DNA from: an uncultured Pelagibacteraceae bacterium
Lineage (GTDB): Bacteria; Pseudomonadota; Alphaproteobacteria; Pelagibacterales; Pelagibacteraceae
Reading direction: 5' to 3'
DNA: 21,769 bases
Assembly: GCA_902509725.1 (NCBI GenBank)
Contig: CABWYI010000013.1
Coordinates: forward strand, 1 to 21,769
In this document: in pieces, positions 1-9,242 of the stretch
Position numbering within the stretch: the first letter of the stretch is position 1
Layout of the letters: each line of letters begins with the position of its first letter
The notes under the pieces: model-generated
Database searches by the model: none
The model's input: only the letters and a program-made list of their open reading frames with translations
What the model was told of the DNA's origin: nothing
Translations under genes and position numbers: made by a program

Positions 1-281
1 GTCAATTTACCTGTGGGCTTATTTTTTTGATCACCTAAAGAAGTTTCTACTTCTTTTAATTTACTAATAACTTCGTGAGCAGTTTTGAACACGTACTCTC
101 CATTTTCTGTAAGAGTTAATCCTCTAGCGTGTCTCTCAAATAATTGAACTTTTAAATCTTGTTCGAGTGATTGGATTTGTCGGCTTATTGCTGATTGACT
201 TAAATTTAAATTAATTGTTGCATTAGTAAAGCTTCCTGCTTCCGCAACAGCATGAAATATCTTTAATTTGTCCCAATCCAT
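1..281 (-). CDS. LysR-family transcriptional regulator, N-terminal part (cut by window edge)
   Basis: The 93 visible residues are the winged helix-turn-helix domain of a LysR regulator. The protein starts MDWDKLKIFHAVAEAGSFT and continues with a recognition-helix region reading LSQSAISRQIQSLEQDL and the wing LFERHARGLTLTENG, all standard for the family. The effector-binding domain lies outside the window. The start ATG overlaps the stop codon of the AcuI-type gene upstream by one base (TAATG on the minus strand), so the regulator is probably co-translated as the last visible member of the folE-acuI transcript. LysR proteins often control a neighbouring operon in response to a small metabolite, so it may regulate the reductase gene; that link is inference. 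No ligand can be assigned. Confidence in the family is high. Confidence 0.93.
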   Translation of the reverse strand, partial: MDWDKLKIFHAVAEAGSFTNATINLNLSQSAISRQIQSLEQDLKVQLFERHARGLTLTENGEYVFKTAHEVISKLKEVETSLGDQKNKPTGKL

Positions 282-1285
282 TATTTGTTTAAATTGATGA
301 TATATCTTCCTGATGTTTCTCCCTTTAACATTTTAGGATAAATATCAATTACCTCTTCTAAATTAATTTCTTTGACTGATTTTTCAAGAATATCAAAATC
401 TAACAATTTTCCAGCTTCATTCCATAAAAATTGTCTTCTTTTAATTGATGCTGTAACAGAATTAATTCCCCAAAGCTTAACTCCTCTAATTATAAATGGC
501 ATTACTGTAGTGTTTAATTTTATATCCGCCGCATTACCACATGCCGCAACTATTCCTGCATCTTTTGTTTGAGATAAAATATTTTCCAGCACTTTCCCAC
601 CAACTGTATCTACTGCGCCGTCCCATAATCCTTTATCTAACGGTCTTGCATCTTTCATCAATTCACTTGTATTTACAACATTTTTTGCACCTATAGATTT
701 TAAGTATTCTTTATTATTATCTTTTCCTGTTACAGCCGTAACATCACATCCAAGTTTATTTAGTATCATAACCGCCATACTGCCAACTCCACCTGAGGCA
801 CCACTTACAATAACATTTTGAACTTTTTCACCTAATAATAATTCCTCTCTTGTAGTTTTGGCTGTAAATGAACATTGTAAAGCTGTAAATCCAGCGGTAC
901 CCATTATCATAGATTGTTTAAGTGATAAAGTTTTTGGTTTTTTGACTAAAAAATCTCCATTAACTTTTGCATATTGAGAATAACCTCCAAAATATATTTC
1001 CCCAACTCTCCAGCCTGTTAATATTATTTCATCTCCTGGCTTAAAGTCTTTATGTTCACTTTCCTCAACTACACCACTGAAATCTATACCAGGTATATGT
1101 GGAAAATTTTTTACTAGACGCGCTCCATTTTTTAAAATTAATGCATCTTTATAATTCAATCCAGAATATTGAATCTTTACAGTAACATTTCCATGCTTTA
1201 AAAAATTTTTTTCTATTGTTTTTACCTCTCTTGTGAAACTTTCGCCATCCTGGTTAAGTACAAGAGCTTTAAATTGATCTGACAC
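281..1285 (-). CDS. acuI: AcuI/YhdH-type zinc-independent quinone oxidoreductase, probable acrylyl-CoA reductase
   Basis: This is a 334-residue medium-chain dehydrogenase/reductase. The N-terminal GroES-like half carries SGLNYKDALILKNG (41-54) and IPGIDFSGVV (64-73), typical of the YhdH/AcuI group. The Rossmann half has the nucleotide-binding loop VSGASGGVGS (160-169), and the zinc-binding cysteines of classical alcohol dehydrogenases are absent. Characterised AcuI proteins reduce acryloyl-CoA to propionyl-CoA with NADPH, which detoxifies the acrylate made from DMSP and 3-hydroxypropionate. Length matches the family (about 325-335). The start is a GTG one base after the folE stop; no ATG lies nearby. 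It ends overlapping the LysR start. The exact substrate cannot be proved from sequence, and the E. coli YhdH-like role is the alternative. Confidence 0.85.
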   Translation of the reverse strand: MSDQFKALVLNQDGESFTREVKTIEKNFLKHGNVTVKIQYSGLNYKDALILKNGARLVKNFPHIPGIDFSGVVEESEHKDFKPGDEIILTGWRVGEIYFGGYSQYAKVNGDFLVKKPKTLSLKQSMIMGTAGFTALQCSFTAKTTREELLLGEKVQNVIVSGASGGVGSMAVMILNKLGCDVTAVTGKDNNKEYLKSIGAKNVVNTSELMKDARPLDKGLWDGAVDTVGGKVLENILSQTKDAGIVAACGNAADIKLNTTVMPFIIRGVKLWGINSVTASIKRRQFLWNEAGKLLDFDILEKSVKEINLEEVIDIYPKMLKGETSGRYIINLNK

Positions 1286-1286
1286 T

Positions 1287-1919
1287 TTATTCTTTTGCTA
1301 TGCTAATGAATCTTAAATATCTATTTTGATAACTAAGATCCTCTTTAAATTGACCTAAATAATAATTTGTTACTGTTGTAGCTTGTTCTTTTTTAATTCC
1401 TCTCATAGTCATACATTGGTGAGTCGAGTCAATTGTAACTGCAACACCTTTTGCATCTAATGACTCCATTAAGGTATTCGCAATCTGCATGGTTAATCTT
1501 TCCTGAGTTTGTAACCTTTTTGAAAAAACGTCTACCACCCTTGCTAATTTACTTAAGCCCACGACTCTTTCTTTTGGAATATATGCAACATGTGCCTTGC
1601 CAATAATTGGGGCCATGTGATGTTCACAATGACTTTGAACAGAAATGTTTTTTTGAATTACCATGTCATCATAACCATCAACATCTCCAAAAGTTTTATC
1701 TAAAATTTTTGTTGGATCCTCATTGTATCCTTTAAAATACTCTTTAAATGCTTTAACTACTCTCTTTGGTGTTTCTAATAATCCTTCCCTATTAGGATCT
1801 TCTCCCATCCAGGCTAGTATTGTTTTAAAAGCCTCTTCAGCTTCTGTATCAGAAACTTTTTTTAAATTTTGCTTGTTATCTATATCTTTAACTAATTTCA
1901 TTGGGGGTTTTATACCCAT
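1287..1919 (-). CDS. folE: GTP cyclohydrolase I
   Basis: FolE converts GTP to 7,8-dihydroneopterin triphosphate, the first step of tetrahydrofolate synthesis. The 210 residues contain the catalytic zinc site: C98 and H101 in QSHCEHHMAPI, and C169 in STHQCMTMRG. The core also has EGLLETPKRV, the GLSKLARVVD segment and the QERLTMQIA helix, all diagnostic of the family. Length is slightly below the E. coli enzyme (222). The start could be M1 or M7; M1 is used because it leaves a short gap to the divergent hisI. It is the first gene of the folE-acuI-lysR transcript. A folate biosynthesis gene suits a region rich in tetrahydrofolate-dependent methyl oxidation, though folE is also simply an essential housekeeping gene. 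Confidence 0.97.
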   Translation of the reverse strand: MGIKPPMKLVKDIDNKQNLKKVSDTEAEEAFKTILAWMGEDPNREGLLETPKRVVKAFKEYFKGYNEDPTKILDKTFGDVDGYDDMVIQKNISVQSHCEHHMAPIIGKAHVAYIPKERVVGLSKLARVVDVFSKRLQTQERLTMQIANTLMESLDAKGVAVTIDSTHQCMTMRGIKKEQATTVTNYYLGQFKEDLSYQNRYLRFISIAKE

Positions 1920-1977
1920 AAATGTGCGTTTTTAAAATATTTAATATATCCATATATATGCTACATAATTACCCCTT

Positions 1978-2445
1978 ATGTTCAAAAAAAGAGAAAATGT
2001 AGTTGAAATTGAAGAAGGAAATCTTCTTTCTCCAAAATTTGATAATAATGGTCTAATACCTGTTATCACGATGTGTTCAAAAACCAAAGATATATTAATG
2101 CACGGATATATGAATGTTGAGGCTTTTAAAAAAACCATAGAAACTAAAGAGGCTCACTATTATAGCAGGTCAAGAAATTCTATTTGGCACAAAGGTCAAA
2201 CTAGTGGCTTTATTCAAAAAGTTAAAGAAATTAGAATTGATGATGATCAAGACTCGATATGGCTCACTGTTGATATTGGTGATGGCGCAAGTTGTCATGT
2301 TGGTTACCGATCTTGTTTTTATAGATCTGTACCATTAGGAACAATTGATAATGCAAGAAAAATTGAGATGAAATTTTTAGAAGATAAAAAAAAGTTTGAT
2401 CCAGAAAAAGTATACAAAGATCAACCAAATCCAACAAAAATATAA
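1978..2445 (+). CDS. hisI: Phosphoribosyl-AMP cyclohydrolase
   Basis: HisI opens the purine ring of phosphoribosyl-AMP in step three of histidine synthesis. Recognisable blocks are MHGYMNVEAF (41-50), the signature YYSRSRNSIWHKGQTSG (61-77) and the metal site SCHVGYRSCFYR (105-116), with C106 and C113 as zinc ligands. The acidic metal motif normally written DCDxD reads DDDQD (88-92) here, so the third conserved cysteine is replaced by D89, and there is one extra residue before C106. The protein has a C-terminal extension of about 35 residues and no fused HisE domain. It is divergent from folE across a 58-base AT-rich gap and has no clear Shine-Dalgarno sequence. It heads a three-gene plus-strand run with the oxygenase-like and DUF2237 genes. 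Confidence 0.95.
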   Translation: MFKKRENVVEIEEGNLLSPKFDNNGLIPVITMCSKTKDILMHGYMNVEAFKKTIETKEAHYYSRSRNSIWHKGQTSGFIQKVKEIRIDDDQDSIWLTVDIGDGASCHVGYRSCFYRSVPLGTIDNARKIEMKFLEDKKKFDPEKVYKDQPNPTKI

Positions 2446-2451
2446 ATTTTC

Positions 2452-3093
2452 ATGTCTCAAGAAGAAAACTTTGAAGTTCACAGGCCTTTTGGTCCTACAG
2501 TAGCAAGGTTTTCAATGCCTATAAAACTCATAGATCGATTAAATGATTATTCTGAAAAAATAATTTTAGATAAAAAAAAATCAAAAGAATTGGATGCAGG
2601 AAAAAAATTAGCAGGAGAAGTTACTCAGGAATTTGACTTAGAAAAAGAATTTATAAAAAATTCTGGGCTAATGGATTTTCTAGGAAATTCAGTAGCTTCT
2701 TGGATAAAATATTCTACATCATTAAAAATTAAAAAATTTAATATTCAATCCTCATGGATTGTAAGACAATTTAAAAACGAATATAACCCAACCCACTGGC
2801 ACTCTGGTCACGTTTCTGGGGTAGGTTATCTAAAGGTGCCAGAAAAACTTGGAAAAAGCCCTCAAGAAAACAAAGGTAGTAAACCAAATGGAAACTTAGA
2901 ATTAATACATGGTAATAGAATGTTTTTATGTAATTCTACAGTGAGACTAAAACCTAAAGTTGGAGATTTTTATTTCTTTCCAAATTATTTAATGCACAAT
3001 GTTTATCCCTTTTCAGACACAGATGAAGAACGAAGATCGATTTCGTTTAACGCTGAAATTGATGAAAGTATTTACGATGTCTATAAAATCTAA
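2452..3093 (+). CDS. Putative 2OG-Fe(II) oxygenase-like protein
   Basis: The 213-residue protein resembles the conserved-hypothetical group related to 2-oxoglutarate/Fe(II) oxygenases. The central strand THWHSGHVSGVGYLKVP (114-130) supplies candidate iron ligands H115, H117 and H120. The C-terminal part DFYFFPNYLMHNVYP (172-186) gives the distal histidine H182, and ERRSISFN (193-200) gives the arginine expected to bind the 2-oxoglutarate carboxylate. Which of the three early histidines bind metal cannot be decided by eye. The gene begins 6 bases after hisI and its last 17 bases overlap the DUF2237 gene, so the three are probably one transcript. The substrate is unknown; no link to histidine synthesis is shown. 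Confidence 0.75.
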   Translation: MSQEENFEVHRPFGPTVARFSMPIKLIDRLNDYSEKIILDKKKSKELDAGKKLAGEVTQEFDLEKEFIKNSGLMDFLGNSVASWIKYSTSLKIKKFNIQSSWIVRQFKNEYNPTHWHSGHVSGVGYLKVPEKLGKSPQENKGSKPNGNLELIHGNRMFLCNSTVRLKPKVGDFYFFPNYLMHNVYPFSDTDEERRSISFNAEIDESIYDVYKI

Positions 3094-3463
3094 TTCTCAA
3101 CAAAAAAATGTTTTAGGTGAAACTTTGGAAGAATGCTCTTTAAATCCATTAACAGGATGGTATAGAGACGGTTGTTGCAAAACGGACAAAAACGATCATG
3201 GTGTTCATACAGTTTGTGCAAAAGTAACTAAAGAATTTCTTGAATGGTGTAAAGAAGCTGGTAACGATCTGATTACACCTTACCCAGAATTTGGTTTTCC
3301 AGGTTTAAAAGATGGTGATGGTTGGTGTGTTTGTGCAAGTTGGTATGCTAAAGCAGTTGATGCAGGTAAAGGGTGCCCCATTTATCTAAAAAGCACTCAT
3401 GAAAACACCTTGAATGTACTCCCTATTGAAACTTTAAAAAAATTTGCGATAGATTTATCTTAA
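3077..3463 (+). CDS. DUF2237 family protein
   Basis: This small cysteine-rich protein (128 residues) matches DUF2237. It has NVLGETLEECSLNPLTGWYR near the start, then DGCC, GVHTVCAKVTKEFLEW, EFGFPGLKDGDGWCVCASW, and KSTHENTLNVLPIE near the end. The run of conserved cysteines suggests a metal or redox role, but no function is established. The start is placed at the ATG at 3077 (MSIKSNSQQKN), because family similarity begins just after it. The same frame stays open back to 2999, but that part lies entirely inside the upstream gene and looks unrelated. An ATG at 3062 is also possible. Its stop codon abuts the stop of the convergent ETF-QO gene with no base between. Confidence 0.85.
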   Translation: MSIKSNSQQKNVLGETLEECSLNPLTGWYRDGCCKTDKNDHGVHTVCAKVTKEFLEWCKEAGNDLITPYPEFGFPGLKDGDGWCVCASWYAKAVDAGKGCPIYLKSTHENTLNVLPIETLKKFAIDLS

Positions 3464-5083
3464 CTACATATTTCCATATTTTGGACCCCCACCACCTTCT
3501 GGAGTAACCCATGTAATATTTTGAGAGGGCTCCTTAATATCACAAGTTTTGCAATGGATACAGTTTTGAGAATTTATTACAAATTTATTCAAACCGTTTT
3601 CTTTTTGAACTTCATAAACTCCTGCTGGACAATATCTTTGAGCAGGTTCATCAAATTTTTCTAAAGTATAATTAATAGGTAAACCAGGGTCTTTTAATTG
3701 CAAATGTACTGGCTGGTTATCTGCATGATTGGTGCCTGTTAAATAGACTGAGCTAGTTTTGTCAAAAGTAATTACATTATCTGGTTTTGGATATTCAATT
3801 TTTGGCATTTCATTCGCATTTTTTAAAGTTTCATGATCAGCGTGTTTATGTCTTAAAGTAAAAGGTAATTTCCCTCTGAATAAAATTTGATCAATACCAG
3901 TAAAAATAATGCCTAAAATTAAACCCCAACTAAAGCTAGGTTTAACATTGCGAGCCTTAAAAAGCTCATCATAAAGCCAACTATTCTTAAATTTATCCTC
4001 AAAAATTGATAAATTTTTATTTAATTGAATATGTTCGTGAATACTTTCTGCTGCAATAATTCCACTTTTCATGGCAGTGTGTGAGCCTTTAATTTTCGGC
4101 ATGTTTAATGTACCTGCATCACAACCAATTAGTAAAGCTCCAGGCATAAACATTCTTGGTAAACTTTGAAATCCACCCTCAATTAAAGCCCTTGCTCCAT
4201 AAGAGATTCTTTTTCCTCCCTCAACAATCTTTTTTATTGAAGGATGAGTTTTAAATCTTTGAAATTCATCAAATGGGGATAGATGAGGGTTTTTGTAGTC
4301 TAATCCAATTACATATCCTAAAAAAATTTGTTTATTTTCTGCATGATACATGAAACTACCACCATAAGTGCTATTATCTAAAGGCCAGCCCGCAGTATGC
4401 ATAACTAATCCTTCCTCGTGATTTTTTTCATCTATCTCCCAGATTTCTTTAAAACCAATTCCATATTGTTGAGGATCTTTACCTTTATCAAGTTCAAACT
4501 TTTTTATTAATTGTTTTCCCAAGTGTCCTCTGCATCCCTCTGCAAAAACAGTAACTTTTCCTATAAGATCGATACCTGGCTCAAAACTATCTTTTTTATT
4601 TCCCTCTTTATCAATACCCATATCTTGAGTTGCAACACCTTTAACAGAACCATCATCATTGTACAAAATTTCACTTGCTGGAAAGCCTGGAAAAATTTCA
4701 ACGCCTAAAGCTTCAGCTTGTTCTGCAAGCCATCTGCACAAATTTGCAAGACTGATAATATAATTTTTGTGATTTTGCTGTACAGCGGGCAATAACCAAG
4801 TTGGCCAACTTAGTGATTTAGTTTTTCCAAGAAATAAAAACTTTTCTTTACTTACTTTTATCTTGATAGGAGAATTTAATTCTTTCCAATTTGGAATTAA
4901 CTCATCTAACGCTCTAGTTTCAAAAACGTTTCCACTTAAAATATGCGCACCTATTTCTGAAGCTTTTTCTAGCAAACAAATATTTAAATTAGGGTCAAGT
5001 TGTTTTAATTTAATAGCTGTAGATAAGCCTGATGGACCACCACCTACAATAACAACATCATATTCCATTGTCTCTCTGGACAT
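3464..5083 (-). CDS. Electron transfer flavoprotein-ubiquinone oxidoreductase (ETF-QO)
   Basis: ETF-QO is a monotopic membrane flavoprotein that takes electrons from reduced ETF and reduces ubiquinone. The FAD-binding Rossmann motif is VVIVGGGPSGLSTAIKL (10-26). The C-terminal ferredoxin-like domain carries the [4Fe-4S] ligands C485 (RYCPAGVYEV) and C508, C511, C514 (NCIHCKTCDIKEP). The ending TPEGGGGPKYGNM is also typical. Length (539) fits the family. The start at M1 gives SRETMEYDVVIVGGG; M6 is possible. It sits 24 bases downstream of etfA, at the end of the DMGDH-etfB-etfA transcript, so the operon encodes both electron carrier and quinone entry point. No terminator is visible: the convergent DUF2237 stop is directly adjacent. 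Confidence 0.96.
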   Translation of the reverse strand: MSRETMEYDVVIVGGGPSGLSTAIKLKQLDPNLNICLLEKASEIGAHILSGNVFETRALDELIPNWKELNSPIKIKVSKEKFLFLGKTKSLSWPTWLLPAVQQNHKNYIISLANLCRWLAEQAEALGVEIFPGFPASEILYNDDGSVKGVATQDMGIDKEGNKKDSFEPGIDLIGKVTVFAEGCRGHLGKQLIKKFELDKGKDPQQYGIGFKEIWEIDEKNHEEGLVMHTAGWPLDNSTYGGSFMYHAENKQIFLGYVIGLDYKNPHLSPFDEFQRFKTHPSIKKIVEGGKRISYGARALIEGGFQSLPRMFMPGALLIGCDAGTLNMPKIKGSHTAMKSGIIAAESIHEHIQLNKNLSIFEDKFKNSWLYDELFKARNVKPSFSWGLILGIIFTGIDQILFRGKLPFTLRHKHADHETLKNANEMPKIEYPKPDNVITFDKTSSVYLTGTNHADNQPVHLQLKDPGLPINYTLEKFDEPAQRYCPAGVYEVQKENGLNKFVINSQNCIHCKTCDIKEPSQNITWVTPEGGGGPKYGNM

Positions 5084-5107
5084 AATCTATATTTTTTACA
5101 GATTCTA

Positions 5108-6061
5108 TTATTTTTGTATAGTGTTTAATTTGTTCAATTCTTCCAAGAACTTAGGTAAAGCATCAAAAAGGTCAGCTTCTAAACCATAATCAGCAACACT
5201 AAAAATCGGAGCTTCACCATCTTTATTAATTGCCACAATAACTTTACTTTCTTTCATTCCAGCTAAATGTTGAATTGCTCCTGAAATTCCCACAGCAATG
5301 TATAAATCAGGAACCACTACTTTTCCCGTTTGACCTACTTGATGATCATTTGTGATATAGCCCGCATCTACTGCAGCTCTTGACGCTCCTATTGCAGCAT
5401 TTAATTTATCTGCAACTGCAGTTATTAATTTGAAATTTTCTCCACTCTGCATTCCTCTTCCACCTGAAACTACGACTCTTGCTGTTCCTAATTCAGGTCT
5501 ATCTGATTTTATTTCTTCTTTTTTAATAAATTTAGATAATTCTGTTGCTTCTCCTGGTTCACCATTTTGAATTTCAGCAGAACCCCCTGAAGATGGCGCT
5601 GGATCAAATGAAGTAGGTCTTATTGTTACACACTTTATTTTGTCGTTACTTTTGACTGTAGCAAATGCGTTTCCTGCATAAATTGGTCTGATAAAAGTAT
5701 CCTCAGAAATAACTTTTGTGATGTCGCTAATCTGTGAAACATCTAACAAGGCAGCAATTCTTGGCATAAGATTTTTACCAAACGTATTTGCTGAACAAAC
5801 AATATGTGAATAACTACCTGAAAGTTTGATAATAGCTGAAGTATAGTTTTCAGCTAAATAATTTTCGTAAAGTTCATTATTGATATGTATTACTTTTTTT
5901 ACATTTGAACATTCAGATATAGATTTAGCAGCAGTATCTGAATTTGAACCTAGCACTAAAACATGAACGTCCTCATTTATTTGAGATGCTGCGGAAATCG
6001 CATTTAAAGTAAATGGCTTAACTTCTTTGTTATTGTGCTCTGCAATTAATAAAACTGACAT
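5108..6061 (-). CDS. etfA: Electron transfer flavoprotein alpha subunit
   Basis: EtfA binds the FAD of the soluble ETF heterodimer that collects electrons from flavin dehydrogenases. The C-terminal FAD domain is intact: VVVSGGRGMQSGENF (about 196-210), GASRAAVDAGY (228-238), QVGQTGKVVVPDLYIAVGIS, SGAIQHLAGM and INKDGEAPIFSVADYG. The 317-residue length fits typical bacterial EtfA. Its ATG overlaps the etfB stop by one base, implying translational coupling and equal subunit production. Placement between a DMGDH-like dehydrogenase and ETF-QO suggests its main electron donor is that dehydrogenase. It probably also serves acyl-CoA dehydrogenases encoded elsewhere, since one ETF usually serves several partners. 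Confidence 0.97.
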   Translation of the reverse strand: MSVLLIAEHNNKEVKPFTLNAISAASQINEDVHVLVLGSNSDTAAKSISECSNVKKVIHINNELYENYLAENYTSAIIKLSGSYSHIVCSANTFGKNLMPRIAALLDVSQISDITKVISEDTFIRPIYAGNAFATVKSNDKIKCVTIRPTSFDPAPSSGGSAEIQNGEPGEATELSKFIKKEEIKSDRPELGTARVVVSGGRGMQSGENFKLITAVADKLNAAIGASRAAVDAGYITNDHQVGQTGKVVVPDLYIAVGISGAIQHLAGMKESKVIVAINKDGEAPIFSVADYGLEADLFDALPKFLEELNKLNTIQK

Positions 6062-6810
6062 TATATTACTTTAGCCTCATTTTTTAATTTTTGAACTAAT
6101 TCTTCTACACTTGCGACCTTAATCCCTGCTTTTCTTTTTGGAGGTTCTTCAACTTTTATTTGATCAATTCTTGGTTTTGTATTAACGCCTAAGTCTGAAG
6201 CATTTATTTGCTCAATAGGTTTTTTTTTGGCTTTCATAATATTAGGTAACGAAGCATATCTGGGCTCATTTAATCTTAAATCACACGTTACTATTGCTGG
6301 CATATTTACTTCTATGGTCTCGAGGCCTTCATCAATTTCTCTTATTACCTCCAAAGATTTTTCTTTAACTTCTATTTTTGATGCAAATGTTGCTTGCGGC
6401 CAATTTAATAATGCAGCTAACATTTGTCCAGTTTGATTGCAATCATCATCAATAGCTTGTTTGCCCATAAATACTAAGTCGGGCTTTTCCTTCTCAACAA
6501 TCTTTTGTAAAATTTTAGAGACAGCTAAAGGTTCTACAGTACCTTCGGCCTTAACTAATATTCCTCTATCAGCTCCAACCGCTAAAGCTTTTCGAACTGT
6601 TTCTTGAGCTTTCTCTTCTCCAACAGATATAGCTACAACTTCAGTTGCTTTTCCTGCCTCTTTAATTTTTACCGCTTCTTCAATTGCATTATCATCAGGT
6701 GGATTTGTAGACATCTTAACATTATCAGTAACTATGCCTGACCCATCTTCTTTAACTCTTATCTGAACGTTGTAATCTATAACTCTTTTAACCGCGACAA
6801 GAATTTTCAT
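6061..6810 (-). CDS. etfB: Electron transfer flavoprotein beta subunit
   Basis: EtfB binds AMP and docks to the dehydrogenases. The 249-residue sequence starts [20 protein letters not shown], has the family segment [18 protein letters not shown] (36-53), and carries the partner-recognition loop region [20 protein letters not shown] (176-195) that in characterised ETFs contacts partner dehydrogenases. The AMP-binding stretch [14 protein letters not shown] (115-128) is also clear. Its ATG overlaps the stop of the upstream DMGDH-like gene by one base and its stop overlaps the etfA ATG by one base, so the three are tightly coupled. Confidence 0.97.
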   Translation of the reverse strand: MKILVAVKRVIDYNVQIRVKEDGSGIVTDNVKMSTNPPDDNAIEEAVKIKEAGKATEVVAISVGEEKAQETVRKALAVGADRGILVKAEGTVEPLAVSKILQKIVEKEKPDLVFMGKQAIDDDCNQTGQMLAALLNWPQATFASKIEVKEKSLEVIREIDEGLETIEVNMPAIVTCDLRLNEPRYASLPNIMKAKKKPIEQINASDLGVNTKPRIDQIKVEEPPKRKAGIKVASVEELVQKLKNEAKVI

Positions 6811-9242
6811 TAAGCTCTCAATAATTTATTTTCAACATCGTATGGACTTTCTTCTAAAATTGTAGCCTCATACATTTTTCCTAAAATATCAACTTTAAGT
6901 TTCTCACCCACATTAGCTAATTCGGGTTTTACCATTGCTAATGCAATTGATTTATCTAATCTAAATCCATACTCGCCACCTGTTGCTCTTCCAATAACTT
7001 TATCATCTTTATAAATAGGATTATTTCCTAATACATCTGAGTCAGTAGTATTATGAACTTCGAGCGTAACTAATTTATTATCAAAACCTTTTTCTCTCCA
7101 TTTGTTTAAAGCCTCAAGTCCTATAAAATTTCCTTTATTTGGATGAATGAATCTATCTAAACCAGACTCGTAAGGAGAATATTCTATTGATAATTCAGTT
7201 CCTACAAGTTTGTAAGATTTTTCAACCCTTAAACTATTCATTGCTCTAATACCAAAAGGTTTAATTCCTAAATCCTTTCCCGCCTCCATCAACTTATCAA
7301 ATATATGGTTTTGATATTCAATTGGATGATGTAACTCCCAGCCTAGTTCACCTACAAAATTTACTCTCATTGCATTTACTGGAGCATATCCCACATTGAC
7401 ATTCTTAGCTGTTAACCACTTAAAGTTTTCATTTGAAAAATCATCAGTAGAAACTTTTTGCATTAGCTCTCTTGCTTTTGGGCCAGCTACAACTAGGACA
7501 CCTGTACTATTTGTAAGGTCTTCAAATATTACTGATCCATCTGTTGGCATCCATTTTTGAATCCAATCATGATCAAGTCTTAAATTAGCACCAGCAGAAA
7601 CAAGATAATAACTATTTTCAGCCTCTTTCATAATTGTAAACTCTGAATGAACACCGCCCTTAGTGTTAAGAGCATGACACAATCCAATTCTTCCAATTTT
7701 TTTTGGCAACTTGTTTGCAACTAAATAATCTAAAAATTCTTCTGCTTTTGGTCCCTTAATTTTACATTTAGCAAAAGCTGTCATATCTAAAAGACCCACA
7801 TTCTCTTTTACATTTTGACATTCTTTTTTTATTGCATCAAACCACTTTGATCTTCTAAAGGACCAATCGTCTTTTTGCTCCATTCCATCTGTTGCGAAAA
7901 AGTTTGGTCTTTCCCAACCAAATTTTTGTCCAAACACAGCACCAAGATCTTTCATTCTTTCATAACATGGTGAAGTTCTTAGAGGTCTTGCAGCAGGTCT
8001 CTCTTCATCAGGATAATGTGTAATAAAGACATGGCTATATGCTTCTTCATTTTTTGCTTTTAGATATGATTTGGTTGCATAATTTCCATAACGCCTAGGT
8101 TCAACACCAAGCATATCAATTGTTGGCTCACCATCTACTATCCATTCAGCTAATTGCCAACCAGCTCCTCCAGCTGCTGTGATCCCAAAACTGTGACCTT
8201 CATTAATCCAAAAATTTTTTAATCCCCATGCTGGGCCAACAATTGGATTTCCATCAGGAGTATAACAGATTGCACCATTATAAACTTTTTTAACACCAAC
8301 TTCACCAAAAGCAGGTACTCTATGAATTGCTCCTTCAATATGAGGTGCAAGTCTATCTAAATCTTCTTGGAATAGTTCGTACTCAGAATTTTTTGAAGGA
8401 CCCTCAACATAACAAGCAGGAGCACCATCTTCATAAGGACCTAAAATTAATCCACCAGCTTCCTCCCTCATGTACCATCTACTATCACTATCTCTAAGTA
8501 CACCCATTTCTGGAAGACCATCATTTTTTCTTTTTTGAATTTCTGGATGAGGTTCAGTTACAATGTATTGATGTTCAACTGGTATCACAGGTATATCTAA
8601 TCCAACCATCTCACCAGTTTGTCTTGCAAAATTTCCTGAACAAGAAATTATATGTTCACATTCAATAGACCCTTTATCTGTTTCTACAATCCAACCATCT
8701 TTAGTTTGTTTCATAGCCATTACGGTTGTGTTTCTATAAATTTCTGCCCCCATATTTCTAGCACCTGTAGCAAGTGCTTGTGTCAAATCTGCTGGTTGAA
8801 TATAACCATCTTCTGGATGCTGAATAGCACCAACTAAATCATCTGTATGACATAAAGGCCAAATCTCTTTTACTTGTTGTGGTGTTAAAAATTTAACATC
8901 TACACCAATTGTTTTTGCTACACCAGCGTATTGATGATATTCATCCATTCTATCTTTAGTACTTGCTAAACGAATATTAGAGACAACACTAAAGCCAACA
9001 TTTTTTCCAGTTTCTTCTTCTAGTTTTTTATAAAGATCAACAGCGTATTTGTGAAGTTGTCCAACAGAATAACTCATATTAAATAATGGTAACAATCCTG
9101 CTGCATGCCAAGTTGAACCAGAAGTTAACTCTTTTCTTTCAACAAGAACAACATCTGACCAACCTTTTTTTGCTAAGTGATAAAGTGCACTTACTCCAAC
9201 CACACCACCACCGACGACAACTACTTTTGTTTTAGATTTCAT
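6810..9242 (-). CDS. Dimethylglycine/sarcosine dehydrogenase-like FAD and folate-binding enzyme
   Basis: This 810-residue fusion has an N-terminal FAD-dependent amine oxidase domain (about 6-370) and a C-terminal GcvT-like tetrahydrofolate domain (about 430-800). The Rossmann motif is [18 protein letters not shown] (7-24). GSTWHAAGL (42-50) contains H46, matching the histidine that is covalently flavinylated in mitochondrial dimethylglycine dehydrogenase. Enzymes of this class oxidise an N-methyl group and hand the formaldehyde to tetrahydrofolate, giving 5,10-methylene-THF, while electrons go to ETF. In the GcvT domain the usual catalytic aspartate position appears as glutamate ([10 protein letters not shown]), which I recall as closer to DMGDH than to sarcosine dehydrogenase. 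A Shine-Dalgarno AGGA at 9251-9254 lies 8 bases before the ATG. It overlaps etfB by one base. Substrate could be dimethylglycine, sarcosine or another N-methyl amine. Confidence 0.9.
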   Translation of the reverse strand: MKSKTKVVVVGGGVVGVSALYHLAKKGWSDVVLVERKELTSGSTWHAAGLLPLFNMSYSVGQLHKYAVDLYKKLEEETGKNVGFSVVSNIRLASTKDRMDEYHQYAGVAKTIGVDVKFLTPQQVKEIWPLCHTDDLVGAIQHPEDGYIQPADLTQALATGARNMGAEIYRNTTVMAMKQTKDGWIVETDKGSIECEHIISCSGNFARQTGEMVGLDIPVIPVEHQYIVTEPHPEIQKRKNDGLPEMGVLRDSDSRWYMREEAGGLILGPYEDGAPACYVEGPSKNSEYELFQEDLDRLAPHIEGAIHRVPAFGEVGVKKVYNGAICYTPDGNPIVGPAWGLKNFWINEGHSFGITAAGGAGWQLAEWIVDGEPTIDMLGVEPRRYGNYATKSYLKAKNEEAYSHVFITHYPDEERPAARPLRTSPCYERMKDLGAVFGQKFGWERPNFFATDGMEQKDDWSFRRSKWFDAIKKECQNVKENVGLLDMTAFAKCKIKGPKAEEFLDYLVANKLPKKIGRIGLCHALNTKGGVHSEFTIMKEAENSYYLVSAGANLRLDHDWIQKWMPTDGSVIFEDLTNSTGVLVVAGPKARELMQKVSTDDFSNENFKWLTAKNVNVGYAPVNAMRVNFVGELGWELHHPIEYQNHIFDKLMEAGKDLGIKPFGIRAMNSLRVEKSYKLVGTELSIEYSPYESGLDRFIHPNKGNFIGLEALNKWREKGFDNKLVTLEVHNTTDSDVLGNNPIYKDDKVIGRATGGEYGFRLDKSIALAMVKPELANVGEKLKVDILGKMYEATILEESPYDVENKLLRA

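Noticed and set aside
1950..1959. CATATATATG palindrome between folE and hisI
   Set aside because: A short AT-repeat palindrome is expected by chance in this base composition and has no further support as an operator.
1941..2138. Minus-strand frame opposite the start of hisI
   Set aside because: It overlaps the conserved hisI coding region and has no family features.
2999..3076. Upstream extension of the DUF2237 frame
   Set aside because: This part lies wholly inside the oxygenase-like gene, shows no DUF2237 similarity, and ATGs at 3062 and 3077 fit the family start better.
4863..5189. Plus-strand open frame opposite ETF-QO and etfA
   Set aside because: It is antisense to two well-conserved genes, resembles no family and has no start signal, so it is a shadow frame.
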